Part shown: positions 8,571-18,151 of the stretch, piece by piece | Layout of the letters: the number at the start of each line of letters is the position of its first letter | How positions within the stretch are numbered: the stretch's first letter is position 1 | From: an uncultured Flavobacteriales bacterium | Lineage (GTDB): Bacteria; Bacteroidota; Bacteroidia; Flavobacteriales_D; Crocinitomicaceae | NCBI GenBank assembly: GCA_937876195.1 | Contig: CALEIK010000033.1 | Span: 22,578-86,577, forward strand | Length of the DNA: 64,000 nucleotides | Direction: 5' to 3' | Notes under the pieces: model-generated | What the model was told of the DNA's origin: nothing | The model's input: only the letters and a program-made list of their open reading frames with translations | Database searches by the model: none | Translations under genes and position numbers: made by a program

Positions 8571-9132
8571 CCCTGATTCTAGAAGCCAGTTCATAGTCCT
8601 CATCTTGAATTGCTTGGTTAAGTTGACTTGCCAAATCTTCATTGGAAAGTGATGCAATCGTATTTTCTTCGGATGATTCATCCAATGACTCGGCGAGCAA
8701 GTCGTTTTCATCAATCGCTGATTCGTCGAGTAGTATTCCAGCAGATGAAAGAATAGATTCGTAGGTATATACTGGACAGTTAAAACGCACTCCTATTGCA
8801 ATGGCGTCTGAAGTTCTGGCATCAATTTCTGCAATTGTACCGTCTTGCTGACAGATAATTTTGGAATAAAAAATTCCTTCCACCAATTTGTATACGATTA
8901 CTTCTTTTACTTCGATGGAAAAGGTTGTCGCAAAATTCTTAAACAGGTCATGCGTTAATGGGCGTGTAGGAACCATTTTTTCCAATTCAATGGCGATCGC
9001 TTGCGCTTCAAAACCACCGATAATGATAGGTAACCGACGATTCCCTTCCACTTCTGATAAAACTAAGGCATAGGCGCCAGATTGCGTTTGACTATAAGAT
9101 AATCCTACAATTTCTAGTTTTATTTTTTCCAT
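8545..9132 (-). CDS. Bifunctional nuclease (DUF151) with C-terminal UVR motif
   Basis: 195 residues from ATG 9132 (the TTG at 9138 is less likely). Residues 1-130 are the BFN/DUF151 domain: LVLSEVEGNRRLPIIIGGFEAQAIAIELEKM, then RPLTHDLF and AEIDARTSDAIAIGVRFNCPVY. The last 40 residues (LASQLNQAIQDEDYELASRIRDEIKKR) are a UVR motif as in UvrB/UvrC and ClpC. This domain pair is common in Bacteroidota. Plant and bacterial BFN proteins are reported to have RNase/DNase activity, but the role here is unknown. An acidic linker (ESLDESSEEN) joins the domains. It precedes and overlaps the transporter gene. Confidence 0.88.
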   Translation of the reverse strand: MEKIKLEIVGLSYSQTQSGAYALVLSEVEGNRRLPIIIGGFEAQAIAIELEKMVPTRPLTHDLFKNFATTFSIEVKEVIVYKLVEGIFYSKIICQQDGTIAEIDARTSDAIAIGVRFNCPVYTYESILSSAGILLDESAIDENDLLAESLDESSEENTIASLSNEDLASQLNQAIQDEDYELASRIRDEIKKRKA

Positions 9133-9168
9133 TTGCAAGCCTGGTTTAATCTCTTTATTTAAACAAGT

Positions 9169-9192
9169 AGGGAAGCTGTGTTTTGCTTCCCT
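9169..9192 (-). terminator. Hairpin after etfA
   Basis: An 8-bp perfect stem, AGGGAAGC and GCTTCCCT with an 8-base loop, lies 47 bp beyond the etfA stop, between etfA and the nuclease gene. The downstream U-tract on the minus strand is poor (ACTTGTTTAAA), so it may attenuate rather than fully stop transcription. Confidence 0.5.
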
Positions 9193-9238
9193 CTAGAATA
9201 CCTGTTTTGTAAAAATACTTATTTCTTAGAGAAATTTC

Positions 9239-10177
9239 TTAGTTTGAGCTCTTGAATTTTTTTACTGCTTCGGTTAATCGAGGGAGCACTTCGAATGCGT
9301 CACCTACAATTCCGTAATCCGCAGCCTTGAAAAACGGCGCCTCAGAATCAGTGTTAATCACTACAATTACTTTTGATCCATTTACCCCAGCCAAGTGCTG
9401 AATAGCACCAGAAATACCAGCTGCAATGTACAAATTGGGACGAATAGCAACACCCGTTTGTCCAACGTGTTCGTGATGAGGTCTCCAACCAATGTCAGCC
9501 ACTGGTCGAGAACACGCTGTAGCTGCGCCTAATTCTTTTGCTAAATCTTCTACCATTCCCCAGTTTTCAGGACCTTTTAATCCACGTCCAGCAGAAACAA
9601 CTATTTCAGCTTCTGGCAAAGGAATTTCTCCTTCAGGAATCTTTGTGTTTAATAGTTTCACTTTCGCATCTCCTGCGCTGCCATCAAATGCTTCTACACT
9701 GCATGCTGCACCTCCTGCTTCAGGTTGAATGCTATTTGGCAAAAGCGAAATGATTTTCTTTGCAGATGTTACTTTCACATTTCCAAATGCTTTTCCCGAG
9801 AAAACGTTGACTTTAACTGTGTCACCATTTGGAACGGCGATAGCTCCTGAAACCAATCCGGCTTTTAAACGAACAGATAATCTTGGAGCCACTGCCTTTG
9901 CAACTAAATCATGAGAAAACACAATTGTATCTGCTCCCACTGTTTCCGCTGCTTTGGCGATTACTCGCGTTAATTGCTGAGAATCGTCGTTCGCTACAGA
10001 GCGGTCCACCAATACTTTTGAAGCACCGTACTCTCCCAATTTGGCAAGTACAGCATCTTCTGTATTTCCAGTTGTGATAACTACGACATCCTTCCCTAAT
10101 TTCTTTCCATATGTAACAGCTTCAAGGGCATTTTTAGCTAAACCATTACGACTATTTATATATACTAATGTTGACAT
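9239..10177 (-). CDS. etfA: Electron transfer flavoprotein subunit alpha
   Basis: 312 residues, normal for EtfA. The C-terminal FAD-binding domain carries VVSAGRGLKGPENW, ACSRPVADIGWRPHHEHVGQTG and PNLYIAAGISGAIQHLAGV, the conserved ETF-alpha signature. With EtfB it accepts electrons from acyl-CoA and related dehydrogenases and passes them to ETF-quinone oxidoreductase. It lies 6 bp after etfB on the same strand, a standard etfBA pair. The fatty-acid type genes paaG and paaH are elsewhere in the window. A hairpin follows it. Confidence 0.97.
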   Translation of the reverse strand: MSTLVYINSRNGLAKNALEAVTYGKKLGKDVVVITTGNTEDAVLAKLGEYGASKVLVDRSVANDDSQQLTRVIAKAAETVGADTIVFSHDLVAKAVAPRLSVRLKAGLVSGAIAVPNGDTVKVNVFSGKAFGNVKVTSAKKIISLLPNSIQPEAGGAACSVEAFDGSAGDAKVKLLNTKIPEGEIPLPEAEIVVSAGRGLKGPENWGMVEDLAKELGAATACSRPVADIGWRPHHEHVGQTGVAIRPNLYIAAGISGAIQHLAGVNGSKVIVVINTDSEAPFFKAADYGIVGDAFEVLPRLTEAVKKFKSSN

Positions 10178-10183
10178 ATCTTC

Positions 10184-10924
10184 TTAAATTACTTTTGCTT
10201 CGTTGTGTAACAGTTCCACCAATTCGTCCATGTTTTCAGGATCAATCATTTTACAAGCAGATTTTGCCGCTGGTAAGTCATACGAGACAAAAGATGTGAT
10301 TGTATCAATTGCTTCGGGTTCAACCACCGTTAAAGGTTTTGTACGAGCTGCCATAATCCCTCGCATGTTAGGAATACGTTGCTCAGCCATTCCTTTTGCA
10401 CAGGAGATTACTGCTGGTAACGCTACTTCAACAATTTGAATTCCACCGACAATCTCTGTTTCCAAGGTAGCAGTTGAACCGTTCATGTCCAGTTTAGAAG
10501 CCAACGAAACAAATGGTAAATCCATCGCCTCAGCAATCATCCCTCCAACTTGAGATCCGTTGTAATTGATTGTTTCTTTTCCTGTTAAAATAAGGTCGAA
10601 ACCGTTTGCTTTTGCGTAGGATGAAATTTGAAGAGCAACTGCATAAGCATCCACTGCTTCTGTATTAATACGAACTGCTTCATCAGCACCAATCGCCAAT
10701 GCTTTTCTCATAACAGCTTCATCAGCGGCAGTTCCAACAGTAACAATTGTAACAGTTCCTCCATTTGCTTCTTTAAGCTCCAACGCACGCACGAGGGCAT
10801 ACCATTCATCGTAAGGATTTACAATATATTGCACTCCATTTTCATCAAACTTTGTGTTGTTGTCACTAAATGCAATTTTTGAAGTTGTATCTGGAGATTT
10901 ACTTATACAAACGAGTATTTTCAT
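10184..10924 (-). CDS. etfB: Electron transfer flavoprotein subunit beta
   Basis: 246 residues from ATG 10924; a start at 10963 would add a lysine-rich non-conserved tail. Begins MKILVCISKSPDTTSKIAF, with NPYDEWYALVRALELKE and the AMP-binding region ILTGKETINYNGSQVGGMIAE. The EtfB signature VALPAVISCAKGMAEQRIPNMRG follows near residues 175-200. It forms the AMP-binding half of the ETF heterodimer with EtfA, encoded 6 bp downstream. Divergent from pdhB across a 238-bp gap, an arrangement familiar from flavobacteria. Confidence 0.97.
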   Translation of the reverse strand: MKILVCISKSPDTTSKIAFSDNNTKFDENGVQYIVNPYDEWYALVRALELKEANGGTVTIVTVGTAADEAVMRKALAIGADEAVRINTEAVDAYAVALQISSYAKANGFDLILTGKETINYNGSQVGGMIAEAMDLPFVSLASKLDMNGSTATLETEIVGGIQIVEVALPAVISCAKGMAEQRIPNMRGIMAARTKPLTVVEPEAIDTITSFVSYDLPAAKSACKMIDPENMDELVELLHNEAKVI

Positions 10925-11067
10925 ATAGAATATTTTTTTCTTAAGTGGTTGCGAATTTAACAAATTAAACCTGTTTTAACACCCTTGTTGAATAGAAAAT
11001 TATCATCATTTATTATTGTGTGCAATGTTTCTTTGCTTTTTAAGTCAAAATTAAATTGATTTTTTGT

Positions 11068-11092
11068 TACATTTGGCACCCCTAAATGGGTG
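11068..11092 (+). promoter_or_regulatory. pdhB -7 element and leader hairpin
   Basis: TACATTTG (11068-11075) matches the -7 consensus TAnnTTTG; no TTG is found at the proper -33 distance. Immediately after it CACCC (11077-11081) and GGGTG (11088-11092) form a 5-bp hairpin that would sit at the 5' end of the transcript, about 70 nt before the pdhB start. The rest of the 10925-11162 gap is AT-rich, apart from the short repeat at 11111-11141. Confidence 0.45.
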
Positions 11093-11110
11093 AAAGAGAA
11101 TTGCAATTGG

Positions 11111-11141
11111 CGAGCTCATTTCGATGCGCTCGGTATGACAG
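11111..11141 (+). repeat. Short dispersed palindromic-type repeat in pdhB leader
   Basis: The segment CGAGCTCATTTCGATGCG followed by CTCGGTATGACAG stands out from the AT-rich leader. It belongs to the CATTTCGA...GCTC...TGACA type of short intergenic repeats seen in many Bacteroidota, and resembles the insert at 41274-41318 (CATTTCGAGCAGCTCAC on the other strand). Assignment is by resemblance only. Confidence 0.45.
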
Positions 11142-11162
11142 CTTATAAACAGATTATTCGAT

Positions 11163-12143
11163 ATGAAAACGGTACAATTTAGAGAAGCACTTAGAGAAGC
11201 AATGTCAGAAGAAATGCGCGCAGATAAAAGTGTGTTTTTGATGGGAGAGGAAGTTGCTGAATACAATGGAGCTTACAAAGTATCACAAGGGATGCTTGAT
11301 GAATTCGGAGCGAAACGAGTAATTGACACCCCTATCGCTGAGCTTGGGTTTGCTGGAATTGGTGTTGGAGCATCGATGAACGGGTTGCGTCCAATTGTTG
11401 AATTTATGACATGGAATTTTGCGATTTTGGCGGCTGATCAAATTATCAACAGTGCTGCGAAAATGCTGCAAATGTCTGGTGGTCAATACCATTGTCCAAT
11501 AGTATTTCGAGGAGGAAATGGACCTGCAGGGCAACTTGGAGCGACGCACTCACAAAGTTTCGAGGCGTTTTATGCACATGTACCAGGATTGAAAGTAGTA
11601 GTTCCTTCCACTCCATACGATGCCAAAGGCTTGCTGAAAGCAGCCATTCGAGATAATGATCCAATCGTTTTCTTGGAGTCAGAAAAAATGTACGGGGATA
11701 AAGGAGAAATTCCAGAAGGTGAATACATTATTCCAATCGGTGTTGCAGATATAAAAAGAAAAGGTACAAGCGTCACTATCGTCACTTTTGGAAAGATAAT
11801 TAAAGTAGTATTTGAAGCGGCAGAAGCTCTGGAGAAAGAAGGGATTTCATGCGAAGTCATTGATTTACGTTCTGTTCGACCTATCGATTATGCTACCGTT
11901 GTTGAATCTATTAAGAAAACGAATCGTTGTGTAGTTGTGGAAGAAGCTTGGCCACTTGCTTCAATTTCTTCTGAAATTGCTTATCACTTGCAACGATATG
12001 CATTTGATTACTTAGATGCTCCTGTGATGCGTGTGACACAAACGGATACTCCTTTTGCATTTTCACCAACGTTGATTGACGAGGCGCTACCAAACGTAGA
12101 GCGCATAGTTAAATCGGTGAAAGCGACAATGTACAGAGCTTAA
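11163..12143 (+). CDS. pdhB: Pyruvate dehydrogenase E1 component, beta subunit
   Basis: 326 residues, the usual length of PdhB. Conserved features: FREALREAMSEEM, MGEEVAEYNGAYKVSQGM (TPP-domain start), DTPIAELGFAGIGVGASMNGLRPIVEFM, QMSGGQYHCPIVFRGGNG, and the C-terminal transketolase domain EVIDLRSVRPIDYATVVESIKKT. With PdhA it decarboxylates pyruvate using thiamine diphosphate and loads acetyl onto the E2 lipoyl domain. pdhA and pdhC are not in the window, so the subunit genes are split. It faces the next gene with only 5 bp between stop codons. A branched-chain E1 beta is possible but the match to PdhB is closer. Confidence 0.93.
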   Translation: MKTVQFREALREAMSEEMRADKSVFLMGEEVAEYNGAYKVSQGMLDEFGAKRVIDTPIAELGFAGIGVGASMNGLRPIVEFMTWNFAILAADQIINSAAKMLQMSGGQYHCPIVFRGGNGPAGQLGATHSQSFEAFYAHVPGLKVVVPSTPYDAKGLLKAAIRDNDPIVFLESEKMYGDKGEIPEGEYIIPIGVADIKRKGTSVTIVTFGKIIKVVFEAAEALEKEGISCEVIDLRSVRPIDYATVVESIKKTNRCVVVEEAWPLASISSEIAYHLQRYAFDYLDAPVMRVTQTDTPFAFSPTLIDEALPNVERIVKSVKATMYRA

Positions 12144-12148
12144 TCGAA

Positions 12149-13915
12149 TTACTTTCTTATCAGCGTTGTTGCTGTAATTTTCAAATCCTTGATCTGGACT
12201 TCAACGTCCTCTTCGTTGTCAATATAGATTTGCATTTGGTCAATTGAGTGCCTGATGTGCTTCAAGTTAAACCGCATCGTATAGGTTTGAAACTCACCTT
12301 GTGGTCTGTTGAGTGAAACTTCAAGATTATCCCAGCTATAACAGTTAAATTTACTCACGGTTTCGAATCGAATAATTGAACTTTTTGTGGAGTCCGAAGT
12401 TTTTATCTTAAATGTAACGTCAAAGCAAGTTTCGTCATTCGGTACTAACTCGAGTAAGGTAATTTTGTCGTAGCGATAATCGTTGTAGGGAACTGCTGTT
12501 TGAACAGCGGGCTTATCCATAATCACGCGTGTATGGAATTCATAACCATGATCGATGTATTCTTGCTTTCGTTCTACCCAATTTGGATTTTCTCGATCAA
12601 TTTCTAGGTGAATATCCGTGTAGTTCCCAGCGTCAATTTTCCCGAACATGTACCAATAATGTTGTTTTGTCATGCGGGAGTCATGAATAAGGTACTTCTC
12701 AAATTGATAGCTTTGAAACAGAGATAATGCGAGACATAGTGTTGCAAATGCTCCAATAAAAATACGGTAGATCATCGACTTTGACAGCAGAAATGCATAG
12801 GCAATTAACAGGCCAAGTAGGGGGTAAATATCCACCATAACTCTTGATCCAAAGGAGGAAGCATACCACCAGCACTCCCATGAACTCATGATGTAAATGT
12901 ACAGTGCAGTAAATCCAAAAAACGCCCAAAAAAAGCGACGATAGTTCTTGTATAAGTAGACAAATCCAAAAATGATGAGAATAAATAGTGGTGAGTAGAG
13001 CAACCAACCCTTTTTGTAGGAAAAGAGGAAATCGAGTGTTTTGGGGTCAATAATAATGATTTCTTCTGTGTGAAGATTTGGGATAATGAGCGACCCACCA
13101 ATGGTGTACCAGTAGATAAATTGTGGAATGTTCCAGAGTATGGCAAAGGCAGGAAACCATAACAAACGGAGCCACGTTTTAAGTTTTGAGCTATTATTCT
13201 TGAGTAGAATACAGAGCGGAATTATTCCCCAAATAGCTTGAGTTGGACGAATACAAATAGTTAAGCCAAATATCGCCGCGGAGATTAGAAGGTGCTTTTT
13301 GTTTTGCGAATTCGTGTAGCGAAAGAAAAAGTAAAGAAACACCGCATTTAGAGCAAATAGGTACAAGTGCGCTAAATCGTATTGCATGGTGAATGTGATG
13401 TAGAGATTGCTACCGAGATAGATGAGCAGCATGGTTATTCCGGCAGTTCGGTCATTAAAAAACAGCTTTAATAGTTTCCTGAAGTAAATCAATCCAAGCA
13501 CAATGAACAGCAACGCATTTAATAAGTATGCTATGTAATAAGGCTTAGAGAATCCATCGGTTTCGTAACCACCTATGCGGGCTGATAGGTCACCAATAAG
13601 ATAGGCTGGCAATTGCACAAATGCTAACCCCATGTGATACACGTTCAAAATTCCACCATGTTTGGAAGGTTGTAGCTGATAAACGAGATTACTATCGCAG
13701 TATTTGTTTTGAATGCCTTCCGCCCAGGACTGCTCAAATTCTAATGATCCTTCATTTATAAAATGTGGCAGGTACATGTAGTATCCGAATCCATCAAAAC
13801 TACAAATGCAAGTAGATTGATCAGAAATTACCTTGTCTAGTTTTTGAGAAAATTGAATACTAAAAATCAGTACAAGTAGTACAAGAATTTTACCCGAGAA
13901 ACTCTTTATAAACAT
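12149..13915 (-). CDS. Polytopic GT-C-like membrane glycosyltransferase (putative)
   Basis: 588 residues with about ten transmembrane helices between residues 8 and 400, then a soluble beta-rich C-terminal region. The large first periplasmic loop carries an acidic/aromatic stretch (CSFDGFGYYMYLPHFINEGSLEFE), as expected for the catalytic loop of GT-C fold enzymes (ArnT/PMT-like) that use lipid-linked sugars. Later IMSSWECWWYASSFGSRVMVDIYPLLG is typical of the family in Bacteroidota. The C-terminal 150 residues (FDVTFKIKTSDSTKSSIIRFE) look like a carbohydrate-binding-like beta-sandwich. Substrate unknown; no glycan cluster is adjacent. Confidence 0.65.
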   Translation of the reverse strand: MFIKSFSGKILVLLVLIFSIQFSQKLDKVISDQSTCICSFDGFGYYMYLPHFINEGSLEFEQSWAEGIQNKYCDSNLVYQLQPSKHGGILNVYHMGLAFVQLPAYLIGDLSARIGGYETDGFSKPYYIAYLLNALLFIVLGLIYFRKLLKLFFNDRTAGITMLLIYLGSNLYITFTMQYDLAHLYLFALNAVFLYFFFRYTNSQNKKHLLISAAIFGLTICIRPTQAIWGIIPLCILLKNNSSKLKTWLRLLWFPAFAILWNIPQFIYWYTIGGSLIIPNLHTEEIIIIDPKTLDFLFSYKKGWLLYSPLFILIIFGFVYLYKNYRRFFWAFFGFTALYIYIMSSWECWWYASSFGSRVMVDIYPLLGLLIAYAFLLSKSMIYRIFIGAFATLCLALSLFQSYQFEKYLIHDSRMTKQHYWYMFGKIDAGNYTDIHLEIDRENPNWVERKQEYIDHGYEFHTRVIMDKPAVQTAVPYNDYRYDKITLLELVPNDETCFDVTFKIKTSDSTKSSIIRFETVSKFNCYSWDNLEVSLNRPQGEFQTYTMRFNLKHIRHSIDQMQIYIDNEEDVEVQIKDLKITATTLIRK

Positions 13916-13957
13916 AAGGTAAATTTAGCTTAAAAATTCAATTGCGTACATTGAGGG

Positions 13958-14563
13958 TCAATCAAATTCCAATTTCAAATTTAGTCCAGTGGACGAGAAT
14001 TTCACATGTCCCCAAGCTTTTTCAAAGATGCGTGTATTTGTTTTATACATTAGGATAGCTGCAATGTCATGAATAAGCAAATATGCTCCCTGCATGATCA
14101 GCGAATTTCCATAGCCTTGTAATCTATAGCGTACATCAGTTGCCTTGTCATTGCCGAAGAGTCGAAGGGCAATTCCTCCAGTAATATACGCAACGTCTAA
14201 CCCAGCGTTGATAAAGTAGATCTTTTCCATGCGATGTTGGTAGGAATAGAGTTCTTTAAAATTCATGGGATCTCTTTTTTTGTACGCACTAATAATTCCT
14301 GGGATTCCAATCCCAAGATTAACTACGTTCCAAATGGCATTCATTTGATGGAAGTACTTTGCTTCACCAGTTGAATTAAAATTTGCAATGGTGCCGTATG
14401 CAATATTTCCTAACGCCCAAGAATTCAATGAGATCATACTTGTTTTTGCAATATTTGATTGCCTCAATTGAATATCTTCTAAGTAGGTATTGAAAAGTGT
14501 ATCTTGGGCGCTCAATTCTTTGCCAAATGAAATGGAAATCAGGAATAAAAACAGATATTTCAT
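13958..14563 (-). CDS. Small secreted/membrane protein (DUF6992-like)
   Basis: 201 residues with a signal peptide (LFLFLISISFGKELSAQ). The mature part has several hydrophobic stretches (MISLNSWALGNIAYGTI, NVVNLGIGIPGIISAYKK, YFINAGLDVAYITGGIALRLFG, LIMQGAYLLIHDIAAILMYKT), suggesting a small integral membrane protein after cleavage or an amphipathic bundle. The conserved pattern of W-x-x-x-N, Y-x-H and G-D-x-A fits the Bacteroidota family I know as DUF6992, from memory. It diverges from rpsL and follows the 13915 gene by 42 bp on the same strand upstream. Function unknown. Confidence 0.65.
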   Translation of the reverse strand: MKYLFLFLISISFGKELSAQDTLFNTYLEDIQLRQSNIAKTSMISLNSWALGNIAYGTIANFNSTGEAKYFHQMNAIWNVVNLGIGIPGIISAYKKRDPMNFKELYSYQHRMEKIYFINAGLDVAYITGGIALRLFGNDKATDVRYRLQGYGNSLIMQGAYLLIHDIAAILMYKTNTRIFEKAWGHVKFSSTGLNLKLEFD

Positions 14564-14737
14564 TGGGATTATTTGATTTATTTAGCGCTGATGCTAGTCG
14601 AGTTGTTTACTTCTGTATGCCTATAAAAATGGGGCATCTATGAAATTTGGTAATGACTGAAATCAACTGTTGATATCTAAAACTACGAAGATATTCACAA
14701 GGCCCCGTTAAAAAACTGCATTTTTTTTTATTACCCC

Positions 14738-14767
14738 TTGGTTTATAACTTTAATCTTGTATCTTTG
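14738..14767 (+). promoter_or_regulatory. Promoter of the str-S10-spc-alpha ribosomal cluster
   Basis: TTG (14738-14740) and TATCTTTG (14760-14767) are separated by 19 bp, a full match to the Bacteroidota housekeeping promoter (-33 TTG, -7 TAnnTTTG). It lies 57 bp upstream of the rpsL start; transcript start would fall near 14773. A poly-T run (14721-14729) just upstream may act as an UP-like element. The rest of the 14564-14824 gap shows one weak hairpin (ATGCC/GGCAT near 14616-14637). Confidence 0.8.
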
Positions 14768-14824
14768 CACCCCCAAAAGTGTTTTTGGACGAATTATTTA
14801 TTAATTAAAGTTAACAGTATTTTT

Positions 14825-15199
14825 ATGCCAACTATCCAACAATTAGTTCGCAAAGGGAGAACAGCGGTGGTGAAGAAAAGCAAGTCAGCTGCACTTGATT
14901 CTTGTCCACAGCGTAAAGGGGTATGTGTAAGGGTTTACACCACTACTCCTAAAAAGCCGAATTCAGCGATGCGTAAAGTAGCCAGAGTTCGACTAACCAA
15001 CGGTAAGGAGGTCAATGCCTATATCGGTGGTGAAGGTCACAATTTACAAGAGCACTCTTTAGTGTTAGTACGTGGTGGAAGAGTAAAAGATCTTCCAGGT
15101 GTACGTTACCACATTGTACGTGGTGCTGAAGATACAGCAGGTGTTGAAGGACGAACGCAACGCCGCTCTAAGTATGGAACAAAAAGACCTAAAAAATAG
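14825..15199 (+). CDS. rpsL: 30S ribosomal protein S12
   Basis: 124 residues from ATG 14825; an earlier in-frame start at 14738 would overlap the promoter and is rejected. Standard S12: [75 protein letters not shown]. The lysines of PKKPNS and GRVKDLPG, the usual sites of streptomycin resistance, are wild type. First gene of a cluster that continues without interruption to rplQ. S12 sits at the decoding centre of the small subunit. Confidence 0.99.
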   Translation: MPTIQQLVRKGRTAVVKKSKSAALDSCPQRKGVCVRVYTTTPKKPNSAMRKVARVRLTNGKEVNAYIGGEGHNLQEHSLVLVRGGRVKDLPGVRYHIVRGAEDTAGVEGRTQRRSKYGTKRPKK

Positions 15200-15220
15200 A
15201 CTTTTAAAAAGATTTAAAAG

Positions 15221-15691
15221 ATGAGAAGAAAAAAAGCAAAGAAGATAGCGATCCTTCCAGACCCAAAATTCAATGATGTTCAAGTAACGAAATTCGTGAA
15301 CAACTTGATGTTGGACGGGAAGAAAAGTTTGGCGTTTAAAATTTTCTACGATGCAATCAGTTTGGTTGATGAAAAAGTAGAAGAGACAACAGGATTGGAA
15401 ACATGGAAGAAAGCATTGGAAAATGTAACTCCAGTTGTTGAGGTGCGTAGCCGTCGTGTAGGTGGTGCAACATTTCAAATCCCAACTCCAGTAAGAGAAG
15501 GTAGAAAAGAATCATTGGCCATGAAATGGTTAATTGGTTATTCGCGTAAGCGTAACGAGAAAACAATGGCTCAGAAATTGGCTTTTGAAATTCTTTCAGC
15601 TTCGAAAGAAGAGGGCGCTGCTTACAAGAAGAAAGAAGATACATTAAGAATGGCTGAGGCAAATAAAGCCTTTTCACACTTTAGATTTTAA
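15221..15691 (+). CDS. rpsG: 30S ribosomal protein S7
   Basis: 156 residues, normal length. Conserved start [19 protein letters not shown] (Bacteroidota form) and [18 protein letters not shown], then [20 protein letters not shown] and [13 protein letters not shown]7 nucleates assembly of the 3' domain of 16S rRNA. It lies 21 bp after rpsL and 6 bp before fusA, so it is in the str part of the cluster. Confidence 0.99.
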   Translation: MRRKKAKKIAILPDPKFNDVQVTKFVNNLMLDGKKSLAFKIFYDAISLVDEKVEETTGLETWKKALENVTPVVEVRSRRVGGATFQIPTPVREGRKESLAMKWLIGYSRKRNEKTMAQKLAFEILSASKEEGAAYKKKEDTLRMAEANKAFSHFRF

Positions 15692-15697
15692 TTAGAA

Positions 15698-17803
15698 ATG
15701 GCAAGAGACCTTAAATACACAAGAAATATTGGTATTGCTGCGCATATCGATGCTGGTAAAACAACAACGACAGAGCGTATTCTTTACTATGGTGGAGTAA
15801 GCCATAAAATTGGAGAGGTACACGATGGTGCTGCGACAATGGACTGGATGGAGCAAGAGCAAGAGAGAGGGATTACCATTACATCTGCAGCGACAACGTT
15901 GAATTGGATGTATAGAGATCAACAGTATCACGTGAATATCATTGATACTCCTGGTCACGTTGACTTTACAGTAGAGGTGAACCGTTCACTACGTGTTCTT
16001 GATGGATTGGTGTTTTTATTCTCTGCAGTTGATGGTGTTGAGCCACAATCTGAGACAAACTGGAGACTAGCAAATAACTACAATGTTCCTAGAATTGGAT
16101 TTGTGAATAAAATGGACCGTTCAGGAGCTGATTTCTTAAACGTTTGCCGTCAGGTGAAAACGATGTTGGGAAGTCATGCATTGCCATTGCAATTGAACAT
16201 TGGTGCTGAGGATGATTTTATCGGTGTAGTTGATTTGATCAATTTCCGTGGAATTACTTGGAACGAAGAAGATCTTGGGATGACATTCCAAGAAATTGAA
16301 ATTCCTGCAGACATCATTGATGAAGCACGTCAGTTAAGAGAAGAACTTCTTGAGGCTGTAGCAGAATTCGATGAGAGCTTGATGGATAAATATTTTGAAG
16401 ATTCAGAGTCTTTGACTGAGAGAGAAATTTTGAATGCATTGCGTGAAGCAACAATCGCTGGTAAAGTAGTACCAATGATGTGTGGATCTGCCTTTAAGAA
16501 CAAAGGAGTTCAAGCGATGTTGGATATGGTAATGGAAATTTTACCTTCTCCAATGGATGTTGAAGCGATTATTGGAATTAATCCAAAGACTGGAGCTGAA
16601 GAAAAAAGAAGACCAAGTTACGATGAACCTTTTGCTGCATTAGCATTTAAAATTGCAACTGACCCTTACGTTGGTCGTTTGTGTTTTACACGTGCTTACT
16701 CTGGGAAACTAGAAGCAGGTTCTTATGTAATTAATAGCCGTTCTGGAAACAAAGAGCGTATTTCTAGAATTTTCCAAATGCACGCAAACAAGCAAAACCA
16801 AATTCCTGTATTAGGAGCTGGTGATATTGGTGCAGTTGTAGGATTTAAAGATATTAAAACTGGAGACACTTTATGTGCGGAAGGTTCGCCAATTATTTTG
16901 GAATCAATGAATTTCCCAGATCCAGTAATCGGTGTTGCAATTGAGCCTAAAACTCAAGCGGACATGGATAAATTGGGTGTAGGTCTTTCTAAGTTGGCTG
17001 AAGAGGATCCAACATTTAAAGTAAATACAGATGAAGATTCTGGACAAACAATTATTTCTGGTATGGGTGAGCTTCACTTGGATATCATTATGGATCGTTT
17101 GAAAAGAGAATTCAAAGTTGAGGTAAATCAAGGTGCTCCTCAGGTTGCTTATCGTGAAAACATTACAGCGCCAGTTGATCACAGAGAAGTGTACAAAAAA
17201 CAATCAGGTGGACGTGGTAAATTTGCGGACATCGTTGTTAAGATTTCTCCTCAAGAAGATAAAGAGAAAACAGGACTTGAATTCGTTAACTCAATTAAGG
17301 GTGGTAACATTCCTAGAGAGTTTATTCCATCTGTGGAAAAAGGATTTAAGGATTCTATGAAGAATGGTATTCTTGCAGGTTTCCAAATGGATGCAATGAA
17401 GGTAGAATTGACAGATGGTTCATTCCACGCAGTCGATTCAGATGCATTGTCGTTTGAGCTTTGTGCGAAAATGGCATTTAGAGAGGCATTGCCAAAAGCA
17501 CGTCCAGTGTTGTTGGAGCCAATCATGAAGTTGGAAGTTGTTACTCCGGAAGAAAACATGGGTGATATCGTTGGTGACTTGAACCGTCGTCGTGGTACCA
17601 TGAGAGGAATGGATGATAGAGCAGGTGCAAAAGTTGTTAAGGCGGATGTTCCATTATCAGAAATGTTCGGGTACGTTACTCAATTGAGAACAATGTCTTC
17701 AGGACGTGCAACATCAAGCATGGAATTTTCGCACTACGCGGAAGCACCAAAAAATGTTGCTGATGAAGTAGTAGCAAAAGTGAAAGGAACTGTTAAAGCT
17801 TAA
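15698..17803 (+). CDS. fusA: Elongation factor G
   Basis: 701 residues. GTPase motifs: AHIDAGKT at 15-22, [14 protein letters not shown] (switch I), [12 protein letters not shown] and NKMDRSGAD. Domains II to V follow, with [18 protein letters not shown] and the C-terminal [16 protein letters not shown]. It is the only EF-G in the window and the full-length translocase form; the usual Bacteroidota EF-G has the same length. It drives translocation on the ribosome. In str order (rpsL-rpsG-fusA), but tuf is absent and rpsJ follows after 11 bp. Confidence 0.99.
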   Translation: MARDLKYTRNIGIAAHIDAGKTTTTERILYYGGVSHKIGEVHDGAATMDWMEQEQERGITITSAATTLNWMYRDQQYHVNIIDTPGHVDFTVEVNRSLRVLDGLVFLFSAVDGVEPQSETNWRLANNYNVPRIGFVNKMDRSGADFLNVCRQVKTMLGSHALPLQLNIGAEDDFIGVVDLINFRGITWNEEDLGMTFQEIEIPADIIDEARQLREELLEAVAEFDESLMDKYFEDSESLTEREILNALREATIAGKVVPMMCGSAFKNKGVQAMLDMVMEILPSPMDVEAIIGINPKTGAEEKRRPSYDEPFAALAFKIATDPYVGRLCFTRAYSGKLEAGSYVINSRSGNKERISRIFQMHANKQNQIPVLGAGDIGAVVGFKDIKTGDTLCAEGSPIILESMNFPDPVIGVAIEPKTQADMDKLGVGLSKLAEEDPTFKVNTDEDSGQTIISGMGELHLDIIMDRLKREFKVEVNQGAPQVAYRENITAPVDHREVYKKQSGGRGKFADIVVKISPQEDKEKTGLEFVNSIKGGNIPREFIPSVEKGFKDSMKNGILAGFQMDAMKVELTDGSFHAVDSDALSFELCAKMAFREALPKARPVLLEPIMKLEVVTPEENMGDIVGDLNRRRGTMRGMDDRAGAKVVKADVPLSEMFGYVTQLRTMSSGRATSSMEFSHYAEAPKNVADEVVAKVKGTVKA

Positions 17804-17814
17804 TATTTTAAGAG

Positions 17815-18120
17815 ATGAATCAAAAAATTAGAATAAAGTTAAAGTCTTACGATCACAATTTAGTTGACAAGTCAGCTGAGAAAATTGTTAAGACAGTGAA
17901 GTCAACAGGAGCAGTGGTTAGTGGACCAATTCCTTTGCCTACACATAAGAGAATTTATACAGTTCTTAAATCTCCACACGTTAACAAAAAAGCGCGTGAA
18001 CAATTTGAATTGTGCTCGTACAAACGTTTGATGGATATTTATAGTTCTTCTTCGAAGACAGTAGATGCCTTGATGCGTTTAGAGTTACCAAGTGGAGTTG
18101 ATGTTGAGATCAAAGTATAA
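17815..18120 (+). CDS. rpsJ: 30S ribosomal protein S10
   Basis: 101 residues. Begins [25 protein letters not shown], with [30 protein letters not shown] and [11 protein letters not shown], the S10/NusE family. Besides its place in the 30S head, S10 takes part in NusB-dependent antitermination of rRNA operons in bacteria. First gene of the S10 segment; it directly continues the str segment with no terminator between. Confidence 0.99.
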   Translation: MNQKIRIKLKSYDHNLVDKSAEKIVKTVKSTGAVVSGPIPLPTHKRIYTVLKSPHVNKKAREQFELCSYKRLMDIYSSSSKTVDALMRLELPSGVDVEIKV

Positions 18121-18151
18121 GTAAATAAGTTAAATTAATAATAGTTAAAGT

